Source: Rhodococcus sp. 14-2470-1b (GTDB lineage Bacteria; Actinomycetota; Actinomycetes; Mycobacteriales; Mycobacteriaceae). From it: a DNA stretch of 60,330 nucleotides. Position numbers and translations under genes: made by a program. The stretch covers positions 1 to 60,330 of the forward strand of contig NZ_NPFY01000038.1 of the NCBI RefSeq assembly GCF_002259415.1, given 5' to 3'. A model generated the notes under the pieces. It was not told the origin of the DNA. It was given only the letters and a program-made list of their open reading frames with translations, and did not search any database. Shown piece after piece: positions 16,705 to 25,990 of the stretch (its first letter is position 1; the number at the start of each line of letters is the position of its first letter).

Positions 16705-18384
16705 ATGGACCCCGACAAGCTCGACGTCGTGGAGACCGGTGTGCTGACAGCGTCGGGGGAGCGGTGGTCCCAGGCCGAGACCCGTTTCGCTGTCCTGGCT
16801 CCCTTGCTGGAGATGCATCCGGTGCGTTCGGAAGCGGTCGACGCTGCAGCGCAGCGCTTGGGACTGTCCAGGCGGCAGGTCTACACGTTGGTCGGCAGGC
16901 TCAGGAACGGGACGGGGACGGTCACCGATCTTCTGACGAAGGTCTCGTCGGGTGGGCGTGGCCGCAGCCGAGTATCCGCTGAGGTCGAGGAAGTGATCGC
17001 CGACCATCTGACTCGATACTTTCTTCACCGTCAGAAGCTCAGTGTCGCTGCGCTGCATAGACGTATCGCATTGGCCTGTCACCGTGCGGGTCTGCCTGTG
17101 CCGGCCAGGAACACCGTCACCGCGCGTATCGCCGGCCTCCATCCGGCGTCGGTGGCCAGGTCACGCGGGGGACCCGATGCCGCCCGGCCGCGTCAGTCCG
17201 CCGGCGACGTTCCACCGGCGGTTGCGGGGATTCTCGATCAGGTCCAGATCGACCACACCGTCGTCGATGTGATGATCGTCGACGAGTACGAGCGTCAAAC
17301 GATAGGTCGCCCCTACTTGACGATCGCCATCGATGTCTTCAGCCGTACCGTCCTCGGGTTCGTCGTCACTCTGGAGGCACCGTCAGCCGTATCTGCTGGG
17401 TTGTGCCTGGGCCGGGTGTGCAGCGAGAAGCAGACGTGGCTCGAAGCATGCGAGCTGGCCGAACAGGTGCAATGGCCGATGGCAGGCAAGCCGAAGCGGT
17501 TATACCTCGACAATGCCGCCGAGTTCAAAAGCGAAGCGTTACGCCGCGGATGCGCCCAGCACGCGATCACCCTCGAATACCGTCCACCGGGCCGGCCGCA
17601 TTACGGCGGGATCGTCGAACGCATTCTCGGAACGGCGATGACGGCTGTGCACGAGCTACCCGGGACCACTTTTTCGAACCCCGCGGACCGAGGAAATTAC
17701 GACTCGGACAAGCACGCCGCGTTGACATTGCGCGAGTTGGAGCGCTGGCTGGTTCTGGCGATAGCCTCGTATCACGCGAGCGTGCATTCAGGGATCGGGA
17801 ACACTCCGGCCGCCGTGTGGGCCGGCGGTGTCGCCGCAGCTGGTCATGCCCATCGTGTGGTGCTCGGCGAGACCGCGTTCCTGGTGGACTTTCTTCCCGT
17901 CATCCGGCGACGTCTGACGCGCACGGGCTTCGTTCTCGATCACGTGCACTACTTCTCGAACGCGCTCAAACCGTGGGTTGCGCGGCGAGAGGAGTTGGGG
18001 CGGTTCGTGATAAGACGTGACCCACGCGATCTGAGCAGAATCTGGGTCCTCGAACCAGACGGTGCAGGCTATGTCGAGGTGCCGTACCGGACGATGTCAC
18101 ATCCCGCGGTGACACTGTGGGAGCACAGAGCTGCTATCGCCCGTCTCCGCGAACAAGGTCGGTCGAACGTTGATGAGAGCGCACTGTTTTCGATGATCGA
18201 GCAGATGCGTGAGGTCACCGACCGCTCGCAGAAAGCCACCCGCAAAGCCCGGCGCAACCGTGCCCGCCGCACGCATCTCACCGGCGCCGCGTCTGCACCG
18301 ATCCCGGCGATCCACCCGCCGGTGGAGCCTGAAACGGACGGCGGCACCGCAACGCCGGTCTTCAGCGACATCGAGGAATGGTGA
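16705..18384 (+). CDS. tniA: Transposase TniA (DDE, Mu/Tn7-TnsB type)
   Basis: Catalyses strand transfer at the Tn402-type ends. N-terminal helix-turn-helix domains (SEAVDAAAQRLGLSRRQVYTLVGRL) bind the 19-bp repeats. An RNase H-like core follows with the DDE residues in QIDHTVVDVM, LYLDNAAEFKS and GGIVERILG. The C-terminal Mu-type beta-barrel region ends in a basic tail (ATRKARRNRARR). I take the ATG at 16705, after GGAGG; a GTG at 16687 is also in frame. 559 aa is the usual TniA length. Confidence 0.94.
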   Translation: MDPDKLDVVETGVLTASGERWSQAETRFAVLAPLLEMHPVRSEAVDAAAQRLGLSRRQVYTLVGRLRNGTGTVTDLLTKVSSGGRGRSRVSAEVEEVIADHLTRYFLHRQKLSVAALHRRIALACHRAGLPVPARNTVTARIAGLHPASVARSRGGPDAARPRQSAGDVPPAVAGILDQVQIDHTVVDVMIVDEYERQTIGRPYLTIAIDVFSRTVLGFVVTLEAPSAVSAGLCLGRVCSEKQTWLEACELAEQVQWPMAGKPKRLYLDNAAEFKSEALRRGCAQHAITLEYRPPGRPHYGGIVERILGTAMTAVHELPGTTFSNPADRGNYDSDKHAALTLRELERWLVLAIASYHASVHSGIGNTPAAVWAGGVAAAGHAHRVVLGETAFLVDFLPVIRRRLTRTGFVLDHVHYFSNALKPWVARREELGRFVIRRDPRDLSRIWVLEPDGAGYVEVPYRTMSHPAVTLWEHRAAIARLREQGRSNVDESALFSMIEQMREVTDRSQKATRKARRNRARRTHLTGAASAPIPAIHPPVEPETDGGTATPVFSDIEEW

Positions 18385-18522
18385 GCCGATGACCGCATCG
18401 AAAGGAAGCAGCAACGAACCCACCGAGTCGTCCAGCGAGGATTTGGGGCACCTGCGGGAGTCGGTTCGACCGCTCACCGCACTCGACGACGCGGAGCGGA
18501 TCCGGTTGATCCGGTCGGAGAG

Positions 18523-19326
18523 ATGGACGGGTATCCGCAGGCCCGTACGGTCATCGACCATCTGGAGACGTTGCTGTCGTGGCCGGACCGACAGCGTATG
18601 CCGAACCTACTGTTGCTCGGTCCGACGAACAACGGCAAGTCGATGATCATCGAAAAGTTCCGGCGCACTCATCCGCCGATCAGCTTGTCCGACCGCGAGC
18701 AGATACCGGTGTTGTGCATGCAGATGCCCCCGGACCCGTCACCCGGCCGGTTCTACCTCGCACTGCTCACAGCGTTGGGAACACCGACCAGGCCCCGCAA
18801 TCGGGTCCACGAACTCGAACAGCAAGCATTGATGCTGCTCCGCGCCACCGGCGTGAAGATGTTGATCATCGACGAGCTCCACAATGTTCTCGCCGGCCGC
18901 GACAACGTCCGCCGCGAATTCTTGAACGTGCTGCGATTCCTGGGCAACGAACTACGCATTCCTCTTGTCGCTGTCGGAACCCGCGACGCCTACCTCGCCA
19001 TCCGGACCGATCCCCAGCTGGAGAACCGATTCCACCCCATGACTTTGCCGGTCTGTACCAACACTGCCGACACCAGATCACTGCTGGCCAGCTTCACCAC
19101 GAGCTTCCCCCTCCGTAAACCCTCGCACCTGACATCACCGGAGATGACCGACTACCTCCTCACTCGCTCCGAGGGCACCATCGGTGAACTGACAACGCTG
19201 CTCACTGCCGCAGCAGTGACCGCCGTCGACAGCGGAGAGGAAGCGATCACCTCATCGGTGCTCACGCGCACTCTGTACCTCGGTCCCACCGAGCGGCGCC
19301 GCCAGTTCGAGCGCCACCTCGCGTGA
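18523..19326 (+). CDS. tniB: Transposition ATPase TniB (AAA+), N-terminus frameshifted
   Basis: ATP-dependent target-selection partner of TniA. Walker A is GPTNNGKS (near residue 30) and Walker B LIIDELHN (near 115); the sensor region VAVGTRDAY is intact. The usual TniB N-terminus is also present, but in another frame, starting at the ATG at 18389: HLRESVRPL, then ALDDAERIRLIRSERWTG. The expected next residues YPQAR are in the frame of 18523, so one base is missing near 18529-18533. Translation may restart at the ATG at 18523, giving 267 aa instead of about 310. The stop overlaps the tniQ GTG. Confidence 0.85.
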   Translation: MDGYPQARTVIDHLETLLSWPDRQRMPNLLLLGPTNNGKSMIIEKFRRTHPPISLSDREQIPVLCMQMPPDPSPGRFYLALLTALGTPTRPRNRVHELEQQALMLLRATGVKMLIIDELHNVLAGRDNVRREFLNVLRFLGNELRIPLVAVGTRDAYLAIRTDPQLENRFHPMTLPVCTNTADTRSLLASFTTSFPLRKPSHLTSPEMTDYLLTRSEGTIGELTTLLTAAAVTAVDSGEEAITSSVLTRTLYLGPTERRRQFERHLA

Positions 19327-20555
19327 ACGCGCGGCTCGCACCGATGCCCGGTGATGCGTACGTTCGCCCGTGGCCGCTGCATCCGCAGCCACTGCCAGGT
19401 GAGGCCCTCTCGTCCTGGGTGGCCCGGATATGCGAGCTGTATCCGCACATCAAGCCTTCTGACCTGCTTGCAGACCTCGATATCGATTGTGCTGTCGAGG
19501 ATCTCGACCGCTACACACCGGAGCCGATACTTATCGAGCTGGCCGGTCGCGGCGCAGTCCCGGTAGAGAGGGTGCGGATGATGACGTTGGCGGGGTGGAC
19601 ACCGTGGTTGCTCGACAGCACCGACCCCGCCGACTGCGACTTCGACACCTACGTCCACCAGTTCTCGATCCTGCTACCGGCCGACCTCGCGAGGGAGGAT
19701 CGACGACGTCGCACACCCACGAGCGAGGCATGGTTGCCGTGGGCGAGCACTCCGCGTAGTCGGGCATGCCCGGCATGTGTCGACAGCCTCGAATCCACTG
19801 CTGGTATCAACATGGCTCTGCTGCAGCAATATCCGGTGCTGAGCAGCTGCCTCGACCACCGTTGTCGACTCGAACCCTGCTCTGTTTTCCCTGGTCATGC
19901 GATCTTCTGGGATCAGGTCCGGTTCGGTTCGGACGAACGGGTCTCGCCCGTTCCGGTTCCCTCGGCGGTCACGGACCTCGATCGGCGCAGCACCGAGGCC
20001 CTGACGACGGGATGGGTGGAACTCGGCCCAGGCCGGGTACATGCCGCAGTCTGGTTCCGACTGCTGCGCACCGTCGTCGACGAAGTGTCCTCACCACTGG
20101 TTCGCACCGGACGGTGGGCGACGAGACTCGTTGCGATCTGGAAGGCCGCCGGTCGTTCCCGCCCGCTCCGGACCGCGTGGGTTCCGTTCGAGGACCTGCA
20201 CTGGGACGAGCAGGCGAAAGTCCTCGAGGCCGCAGCGATCGGCATTGCGATGGTCGAGAGCGGTGAGATCGACGCCGGCGGTGCGCACGCATCTCTGCTG
20301 AGCCCACGACCGTATGAGCCGGTCGATCCCGGGACAGCTCCGACGCGCTCGTCTTATCCCGCACCCGAGCGCGATTTATGGGCTGACGCGCACGCTGCGG
20401 CCGAGGCCGCCATCGCGGCAGCGCGCGTCGATCCCGCATCCGCCAGTTCGTTGTACAACTTCCTGCGCTGGGGGTGCCGCACCGCAGCGGAGCTGGATGA
20501 GACGGTGCAACTGTTCCTCGACCACGGGATCCCGCTGCACCATCCGCCGACATAG
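19323..20555 (+). CDS. tniQ: Transposition protein TniQ
   Basis: TnsD/TniQ-family protein that helps choose the target site. The N-terminus has the family signature WPLHPQPLPGEALSSWVARI (residues 17-36), followed by a zinc-type region ACPACVDSLE ... LSSCLDHRCRLEPC near 150-185. 410 aa, as expected. The GTG start overlaps the tniB stop by GTGA, so translation is coupled. Confidence 0.92.
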   Translation: MNARLAPMPGDAYVRPWPLHPQPLPGEALSSWVARICELYPHIKPSDLLADLDIDCAVEDLDRYTPEPILIELAGRGAVPVERVRMMTLAGWTPWLLDSTDPADCDFDTYVHQFSILLPADLAREDRRRRTPTSEAWLPWASTPRSRACPACVDSLESTAGINMALLQQYPVLSSCLDHRCRLEPCSVFPGHAIFWDQVRFGSDERVSPVPVPSAVTDLDRRSTEALTTGWVELGPGRVHAAVWFRLLRTVVDEVSSPLVRTGRWATRLVAIWKAAGRSRPLRTAWVPFEDLHWDEQAKVLEAAAIGIAMVESGEIDAGGAHASLLSPRPYEPVDPGTAPTRSSYPAPERDLWADAHAAAEAAIAAARVDPASASSLYNFLRWGCRTAAELDETVQLFLDHGIPLHHPPT

Positions 20556-20759
20556 CTATCGCCCGATGGAGCGGGGTCGTCCGCGGCGCACACGCGGCGA
20601 CAGCCGAGAAGCCCGTTTTCGCGCCCGGGTCATAGTCACCAACGTTATCTGTGCGGTGACCGACGAGAATTTTCCTTCCCGCACCGTCTCCGCGGAAACG
20701 CCTGCTCAGCGTGCTTTCGGCCTGAGAAGTCTGTCGGGAGGGCCCGCTACAGTCCAGCC

Positions 20760-21932
20760 ATGACAGATCGCCAGCTCGTAGACGGCCCGACCACGATCCC
20801 GGCTGTCGTGCCGGGTGCCGCGGCGGTGTTTCCAGACCTACCGCCCGAGGTTGCTGCTCGGATCGAGCGTTCCATGGCCGCGTCCCGCTCGACCGGTACC
20901 CGCCGGGCCTACACCTCGGCGTGGCGACGCTTCGAGACCTGGTGCACCGTCGCCGGGCACCACGCGTTGCCGGCGCATCCCGCGACAGTGGCGGCCTACC
21001 TCGTCGCCGCGGCCGACACGCTCACCGTCGACGGGACGCGGGCGTACGCGGCCGCGACGTTCGGCAAGTGGATTGCGGCGATCGCCGACCGCCACCGCGC
21101 TACCGGACACGACAACCCGTGCGGGCACGAGATGGTGCGCGCCACCCTCGCCGGTATCCGGCGGGACTACGCGTCGGCGGGGGAGCGGCCCCGCAACCCG
21201 CGCGCACCGCTGCTGACCTCCGACATCACCACGATCGTCGACCACGCCCGACGCACTACAGCGGGGTGGGCGTCGGAGGTGCTCGAACGCCGCGACACCG
21301 CGCTGCTGCTGATGGGATACACCGGCGCATTTCGACGCAGCGAACTCGTAGCGCTGGAATGCCGCGATGTGCGCCGCGACCGTCTCGACGGTGCGCACGT
21401 ACGGATCCGAAGATCGAAGACCGACCAGGACGGAACCGGCATCGGAACGGTGAAAGCGCTTCCGTTCACCGACTGCCACGAATCCTGCCCGGTCTGCGCG
21501 TGGGTGCGATGGCTGCAGATCGTCGCCGCGTTCGACACCGGGGGCAGAGCCGCCGTCATTCGACTGCTTTCTCGCGCAGCACAATTCGACTCCCATCTCT
21601 GCCGCGGCACCCTGCCGACCGCCGAGAAACGGTCGCCGCTGTTCCGGTCTGTCCGCAAGAACGGCAACCTCTCCGACACTGTGTTGTCCGGGGCAGCGGT
21701 CCATGCGGCGATCCGCCGCCGCGCAGCTCACGCCGGGTACGACCCCGAGACTGTCATGCAGCTCGGCGGCCATTCCCTGCGGGCAGGATTCGTCACCCAA
21801 GCCTTCCGTAACGGTGCCGATGCACATGCGATCATGCGCCAGACCGGGCACACCACACCCGCAATGGTCGAGACATATGCCCGCGAGCACGCCCCTCTGG
21901 TCGGCAACGCGGTCACCGAACTCGGTCTATGA
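20760..21932 (+). CDS. Tyrosine recombinase, catalytically complete
   Basis: Site-specific recombinase of the phage-integrase/XerD superfamily. Core-binding SAM-like domain in residues 35-130 (TRRAYTSAWRRFETWC), catalytic domain after 150. Catalytic residues are visible: R192 (GAFRRSELVALE), H338 and R341 (GGHSLRAGF), H364 (QTGHTTPAM), nucleophile Y373 (VETYARE). It sits where Tn5053-type elements keep the serine resolvase tniR. I infer that it resolves transposition cointegrates. It overlaps the next gene by 4 bp. Confidence 0.88.
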   Translation: MTDRQLVDGPTTIPAVVPGAAAVFPDLPPEVAARIERSMAASRSTGTRRAYTSAWRRFETWCTVAGHHALPAHPATVAAYLVAAADTLTVDGTRAYAAATFGKWIAAIADRHRATGHDNPCGHEMVRATLAGIRRDYASAGERPRNPRAPLLTSDITTIVDHARRTTAGWASEVLERRDTALLLMGYTGAFRRSELVALECRDVRRDRLDGAHVRIRRSKTDQDGTGIGTVKALPFTDCHESCPVCAWVRWLQIVAAFDTGGRAAVIRLLSRAAQFDSHLCRGTLPTAEKRSPLFRSVRKNGNLSDTVLSGAAVHAAIRRRAAHAGYDPETVMQLGGHSLRAGFVTQAFRNGADAHAIMRQTGHTTPAMVETYAREHAPLVGNAVTELGL

Positions 21933-23023
21933 CCGGGCGTGTGACTTCACCCGTGAACGCCGATAGGGCGACCGGGGTAGATGCTGACCACGACGACTGC
22001 ACCGGTTCGATTCGACCAGCGGATATCACGAACGTGGCGGTGCCGAAGCGGGATCGGCACACGTGGTCACTGTTCGAGGACTGGTGCACCGCCCATGACG
22101 AAACACCACTGGCGGCCTCCCCGGATTCACTTGCTCGGTTCCTCTCGGCGCACCCCGCGGCGTCCACGACCCAGCGCCGCCGGATCGCGGTGATCGACGC
22201 CGCCCATTCCCGGCACCTGTTACCCCAGCCGGGCCGTGCGGAGGTCGTCCGGGCTGCGCTGGACGTGGCGCGTACGGCGCGCCTGCACGAGCTGGCAGCC
22301 GTGATCGGCGGCGTCATCGCGCGCCTCCCCGAATCCGGTTGGCCGTCCGAACTGTTCGCGCGGCGAGACGCCCTCGTCCTGGTCTTTGCCTCGACCGGTC
22401 TGCCGTACACCCAGATCGCGGCCCTGCGGCCCTGCGACGTCACCGCCGATCCGAGGATCGATGCCCTTCGTATCGACACAGGCCGCGGCGTTCGCACCGT
22501 CACTCCTCTCGCACTGATGGAGACGGGTATCTCGCCGCGGACGGTGTTCCAGCGCTGGTTGGAGGTGCTGGGCCATCACACGCGGTACCCGAACACTCGA
22601 ATGCTCGCCGACGCTCTCGATGCCGTGGGCGGTACCGGGCTCAGCGGATTCGACCGGTACGTCGATCCGGCCGGTCGACAGCCGCTGTCGACCGCAATCG
22701 ACCGGTGGGGTCACACCCCGCTGACTGCGACTGCACTTACCGCCCATGCGGTCGCCGACATCGTTCGAGCGCACCTGGACGGACGAGCACCTGTGCACCG
22801 ACACCATTCGGTGCAGGCACGGCAGCCGAGCACAGATCTCGTACCCAAGCCCGCCTCGGCTTCGCTACTCGACCCCGGCTACTACGAACACGGGACTCGG
22901 GCACGCCGAGACGCACACCAGCTACTCGGTGGCGTCGATTCGACGCTCGACGACGTCGAAGAGCGTGCGGATTCACTGTTGAAGCGGCTTCTCGAATTCG
23001 TCGAGGCAGAAGTGCCGCCGTGA
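21929..23023 (+). CDS. Tyrosine-recombinase-like protein lacking catalytic residues
   Basis: 364 aa, overlapping the active recombinase by ATGA. The N-terminal half resembles a core-binding domain (HTWSLFEDWCTAHDETPLAASP, cf. the first gene), and a helix-rich part corresponds to the catalytic fold. However, where the first gene has TGAFRRSEL this one reads STGLPYTQI, with no arginine. No HxxR box or terminal tyrosine context is recognisable, although GYYEHGTRARRD lies near the end. It is probably an accessory or architectural subunit, comparable in layout to TnpT-type partners of cointegrate resolvases. Confidence 0.7.
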   Translation: MTGRVTSPVNADRATGVDADHDDCTGSIRPADITNVAVPKRDRHTWSLFEDWCTAHDETPLAASPDSLARFLSAHPAASTTQRRRIAVIDAAHSRHLLPQPGRAEVVRAALDVARTARLHELAAVIGGVIARLPESGWPSELFARRDALVLVFASTGLPYTQIAALRPCDVTADPRIDALRIDTGRGVRTVTPLALMETGISPRTVFQRWLEVLGHHTRYPNTRMLADALDAVGGTGLSGFDRYVDPAGRQPLSTAIDRWGHTPLTATALTAHAVADIVRAHLDGRAPVHRHHSVQARQPSTDLVPKPASASLLDPGYYEHGTRARRDAHQLLGGVDSTLDDVEERADSLLKRLLEFVEAEVPP

Positions 23024-23282
23024 GGTCGGCCGTTCGTGCCGCGAAGATGGTCCCTGCACCCGTTCAGGCCGCTTCTGTGGCGTGGAGACGCTCGACGAGA
23101 CCGGGGTGAACCGATCGATCAGATCTCCGCTTGCGTGAACTCGACTGTGTCGCCCTCCGGTGCACCGACATTCCGGGAGCAATCGCCGGAGGGAACTTCG
23201 GTTCGGGTGAACCCCTCAGGCTCGGTGTGCGTACACCACAGTGAAGCCCACCGCTGGCGTGGGCACGAGGACAGGACACGTG

Positions 23283-24269
23283 ATGAGCACTTCAAGGTTC
23301 CGTATGGCAACGTCGCTGCTCGCGTCGGCGGCGGTGATCGCCCTCGCCGGGTGCGGTTCCACCGAACCCACCGGTTCGGTGGCGGTGTCGAGCACTCCGG
23401 TGTCCACGTCGGCGGACGCGAAGGCTGCGACACCCGATGTGGCACCGTCCGAACCCGGACTGGTGGTGTACGCCAGTAACTACTCTGTGAGTGACACGGT
23501 CTCTCGGGTACAGCGCGCGCTGGAGACGGCGGGAGCTGTGGCAGCCACTGTGGATTTCGAGAAGTTGGCACAGGGAGCAGGTGAGACGATCCGCCCGACC
23601 ACCGTGGTGATCGGGGGGAATCCGAAAGCGGCGTCGCCGTTGATCGCCGCGGACCAACGGGCCGCGATCGACCTTCCACAGAAGTACCTGGTCTGGCAGG
23701 CCGCCAACGGAACGGTGTTTCTGGCATACAACTCCGCCGAGTACATCGCGACGCTCGCAGGCATCCCGGTCTCGTCCGACGCCCTCGACGGACTCCGGGC
23801 CGGCTCGGCATCGACCGCGTCCGATGCGACGGGATCCTCGGCGGCCGCCGCAGAGGGCACCGATGTGTCCGCAGCGCCGGGATACCTGGTCGAGAAGACC
23901 AGTGATGCATCGGTTGCAGCGTCCATTGCCCGATACGAGGCAGCGTTCGCGGCCAAGAATCAGCCCACAGTCGCAACCGTCGATCTCGCGTCCGCCGCTG
24001 CCGAGACACCTCTGAGGCCCACCATGGTCACCTACGTCGGTAATCCTGCGGTCTCGACTGCGCTGGTCGGAGCGCAGCAGACCATGGGGATCGACCTCCC
24101 CGCCCGATACGTGGCGTGGCAGGATGCCGAAGGGATCGTTCACGTGGCTCACCCCGATATCCGTGTACTCGCCGCTCGGCATTCGATCTCGCCGACCAAT
24201 CCTGTTCTCGACATGGTCGCCGCCGCCACGACCGGTTTCACCGATGCCGCTTCCGGCTCGGGCAGTTAG
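23283..24269 (+). CDS. Lipoprotein with two DUF302 domains
   Basis: Secreted lipoprotein: signal peptide residues 1-20 with lipobox ALAGC. Two DUF302 domains follow, near residues 60-170 and 205-310. Each contains the family run of a dithiol-free alpha/beta fold with RPTTVVIGGNPKAASPL or RPTMVTYVGNPAVSTALV, then IDLP and a YxxWQ segment (KYLVWQAANG; RYVAWQDAEG). The repeat is an internal duplication with moderate divergence. It is immediately followed by an ECF sigma and anti-sigma pair, so it is probably part of, or sensed by, that stress circuit. Function of DUF302 is not established. Confidence 0.82.
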   Translation: MSTSRFRMATSLLASAAVIALAGCGSTEPTGSVAVSSTPVSTSADAKAATPDVAPSEPGLVVYASNYSVSDTVSRVQRALETAGAVAATVDFEKLAQGAGETIRPTTVVIGGNPKAASPLIAADQRAAIDLPQKYLVWQAANGTVFLAYNSAEYIATLAGIPVSSDALDGLRAGSASTASDATGSSAAAAEGTDVSAAPGYLVEKTSDASVAASIARYEAAFAAKNQPTVATVDLASAAAETPLRPTMVTYVGNPAVSTALVGAQQTMGIDLPARYVAWQDAEGIVHVAHPDIRVLAARHSISPTNPVLDMVAAATTGFTDAASGSGS

Positions 24270-24821
24270 GTGGACGGTGTCGAATCCGGCTCACAGCACA
24301 ACCACCAGCTCGTCGATGCGTCCGAAGTCGCCATGTCGGCGCTCTTCCGCGAGCACCAGCACGCAGTGACTCGATTCGTCAGCCGCTACACCCAGACCCG
24401 CGAGCAGTGTGAGGACATCGTCCAGGAGACGATGTTGCGCGCGTGGCGCGGGATCGACCGCATCGATGTGACGGCAGCATCGACGCGGTCCTATCTCATG
24501 ACCATCGCGCGAAACGTACTCACCGATCAGTGGCGGGCGAGCACGAGCAGGCCGACTCTCGTCCACGATCAGATCGCACTCGCCGCCGAGTGCATCGACG
24601 ACGAATTGGGCGGGGTCCTCGACGGGTGGCTCATAGACGAGTCGCTGCGTCGGTTGTCCGAGGAGCATCGAGCAGTCATCGTGCTCATCTACTACGAGGG
24701 TCGAACCGTCTCCGAAGTGGCCGCGCACCTCGATATCGCGGTCGGCACGGTCAAGTCCCGCTCCTATTACGCTGTGCGTGCCCTACGCCGGATCTTCGAC
24801 GAGTTGGGATTGATTCCATGA
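24270..24821 (+). CDS. ECF-family RNA polymerase sigma factor
   Basis: Alternative sigma factor. Region 2 (residues 25-95) contains FREHQHAVTRFVSRY, CEDIVQETMLRAWRG and SYLMTIARNVLTDQWR; region 4 (125-175) contains LSEEHRAVIVLIYYEGRTVS and the helix-turn-helix VAAHLDIAVGTVKSRSYYAV. It begins with a GTG directly after the DUF302 stop; an internal ATG at 24333 is an alternative. It overlaps the anti-sigma gene by ATGA, the typical arrangement for a co-regulated pair. Confidence 0.92.
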   Translation: MDGVESGSQHNHQLVDASEVAMSALFREHQHAVTRFVSRYTQTREQCEDIVQETMLRAWRGIDRIDVTAASTRSYLMTIARNVLTDQWRASTSRPTLVHDQIALAAECIDDELGGVLDGWLIDESLRRLSEEHRAVIVLIYYEGRTVSEVAAHLDIAVGTVKSRSYYAVRALRRIFDELGLIP

Positions 24822-25495
24822 GCTCAGCGCACGACGAGATCCGACCACTGCTCGGGGCGTACGTACTCGACGGACTCGAGCGCGACGACCGAGCAGCGGT
24901 ACGACGACACCTCGACGACTGCCTTGCCTGCCGAACCGAAATCGACGTCCTGGCACCCGTCGCAGGAGTGCTTCGACGTCGCAGGCAGCCAGCAGATCTC
25001 TCACCGGTGCACTCGAGGGCCGGTGCAGACCAGCGACTCGACCACCTGCTGAGCGCGATGAGGCATCAACGGACCTCCGAGAAGAGGCGGCGGCGAGTGT
25101 GGACTGCGGTGTCGGCGACCCTCGTTCTGGGAGTCGCTGCGGCGATCGTCCCGCTCAGTACCCTCGCCCGCTCCGACGATTCGACAACGGTGAACGATGC
25201 GGGTGCCCGCCCGCTCGTTCTGTCGAGCACCGTCGGGGCCACAGGTGACCTCGAGCTCACCACGAAAGCCTGGGGCACATCGATCGACGTCGACGTTCAA
25301 CAACTCCCCGGCGCAGGCATCCTCACTCTGCAAGTGGTCGGCAACGACGGGACTCGACAACAAGCAGCTCAATGGTCGGTCACCGCGAGCCGAGCAGCAG
25401 CGGTGACCGGCGCAACGTCCCTTTCTGTCGAGGACATCCACTCGATCGTGATCGACGATCCGGCGGGCAACACGATCGCGCGGGCCTCTCGCTGA
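24818..25495 (+). CDS. Membrane anti-sigma factor with zinc-finger domain
   Basis: Binds and silences the upstream ECF sigma. The N-terminus is a zf-HC2 anti-sigma domain with HxxxCxxC (RHLDDCLACRTE near residues 29-36). One helix near 95-117 (VWTAVSATLVLGVAAAIVPL) spans the membrane, and a ~105-residue exported domain with no cysteines follows. 225 aa. The exported part is the likely signal receptor; the signal is unknown, but the neighbouring DUF302 lipoprotein is a candidate partner. Confidence 0.87.
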   Translation: MSSAHDEIRPLLGAYVLDGLERDDRAAVRRHLDDCLACRTEIDVLAPVAGVLRRRRQPADLSPVHSRAGADQRLDHLLSAMRHQRTSEKRRRRVWTAVSATLVLGVAAAIVPLSTLARSDDSTTVNDAGARPLVLSSTVGATGDLELTTKAWGTSIDVDVQQLPGAGILTLQVVGNDGTRQQAAQWSVTASRAAAVTGATSLSVEDIHSIVIDDPAGNTIARASR

Positions 25496-25990
25496 GACCG
25501 AGTCGTCACGGACACGGGCAGGTTTCGATGCGGTGCCTCGGACAGCGTGTCGGTCGCGTGGCCGCCCGAACGGCTGGACCGCGGTCGAGTGAGATCGGGA
25601 CGCTGACGACGTACCCCGGATCGACATCCGAGTCCGAACGCGCTGGCTCTGCGTTCGCCGCACCGCATCGGTCCGTCGCTCGTTTTCCGGACTCATTCCA
25701 GAAAAGTCGTGCATACTTTCGGTCGGTTCGGTACCCACTGTGGCATATACCAAGGGGGGTATGTAAGTACCCTAGGGGGTATCCGACCTGATCTGGAATC
25801 GAAGTCGATGAGAAGACGGGTGCAATAGGCACCACACGGCCTGTCGTGGTTATCTCATAGGTGTGTTCAGGCAGCGGAGTCGTCAAACGCTCAGCAGTGG
25901 TCGTCGAGGCGAGCCACCGAGAGCTGGCGTCTACGGCTCACGGTGCGTTTCCCCATGGCCAGCAGTACGTGTGGCGTGGGTCAGCAGTGA
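25496..25990. other. Intergenic stretch after the anti-sigma gene
   Basis: I see no supported gene. Frames on both strands lack start sites and domains. It holds two copper-type palindromes (25747-25782) that are not next to any copper gene. Confidence 0.5.
25747..25782. promoter_or_regulatory. Pair of CsoR-like boxes without an adjacent copper gene
   Basis: ATACCAAGGGGGGTAT (25747-25762) and GTACCCTAGGGGGTAT (25767-25782) lie 4 bp apart. Both follow the C-tract/G-tract plan of the operators flanking the copper island. The next plus-strand gene, the UDG-like protein, begins 209 bp further on. Confidence 0.5.

Noticed and set aside
23292..24182. Minus-strand frame over the DUF302 gene
   Set aside because: Gly/Arg-rich antisense of a well-supported lipoprotein gene.
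25506..25886. 126-codon minus-strand frame over the copper-type boxes
   Set aside because: No RBS, domain or homology pattern; it reads through regulatory palindromes.
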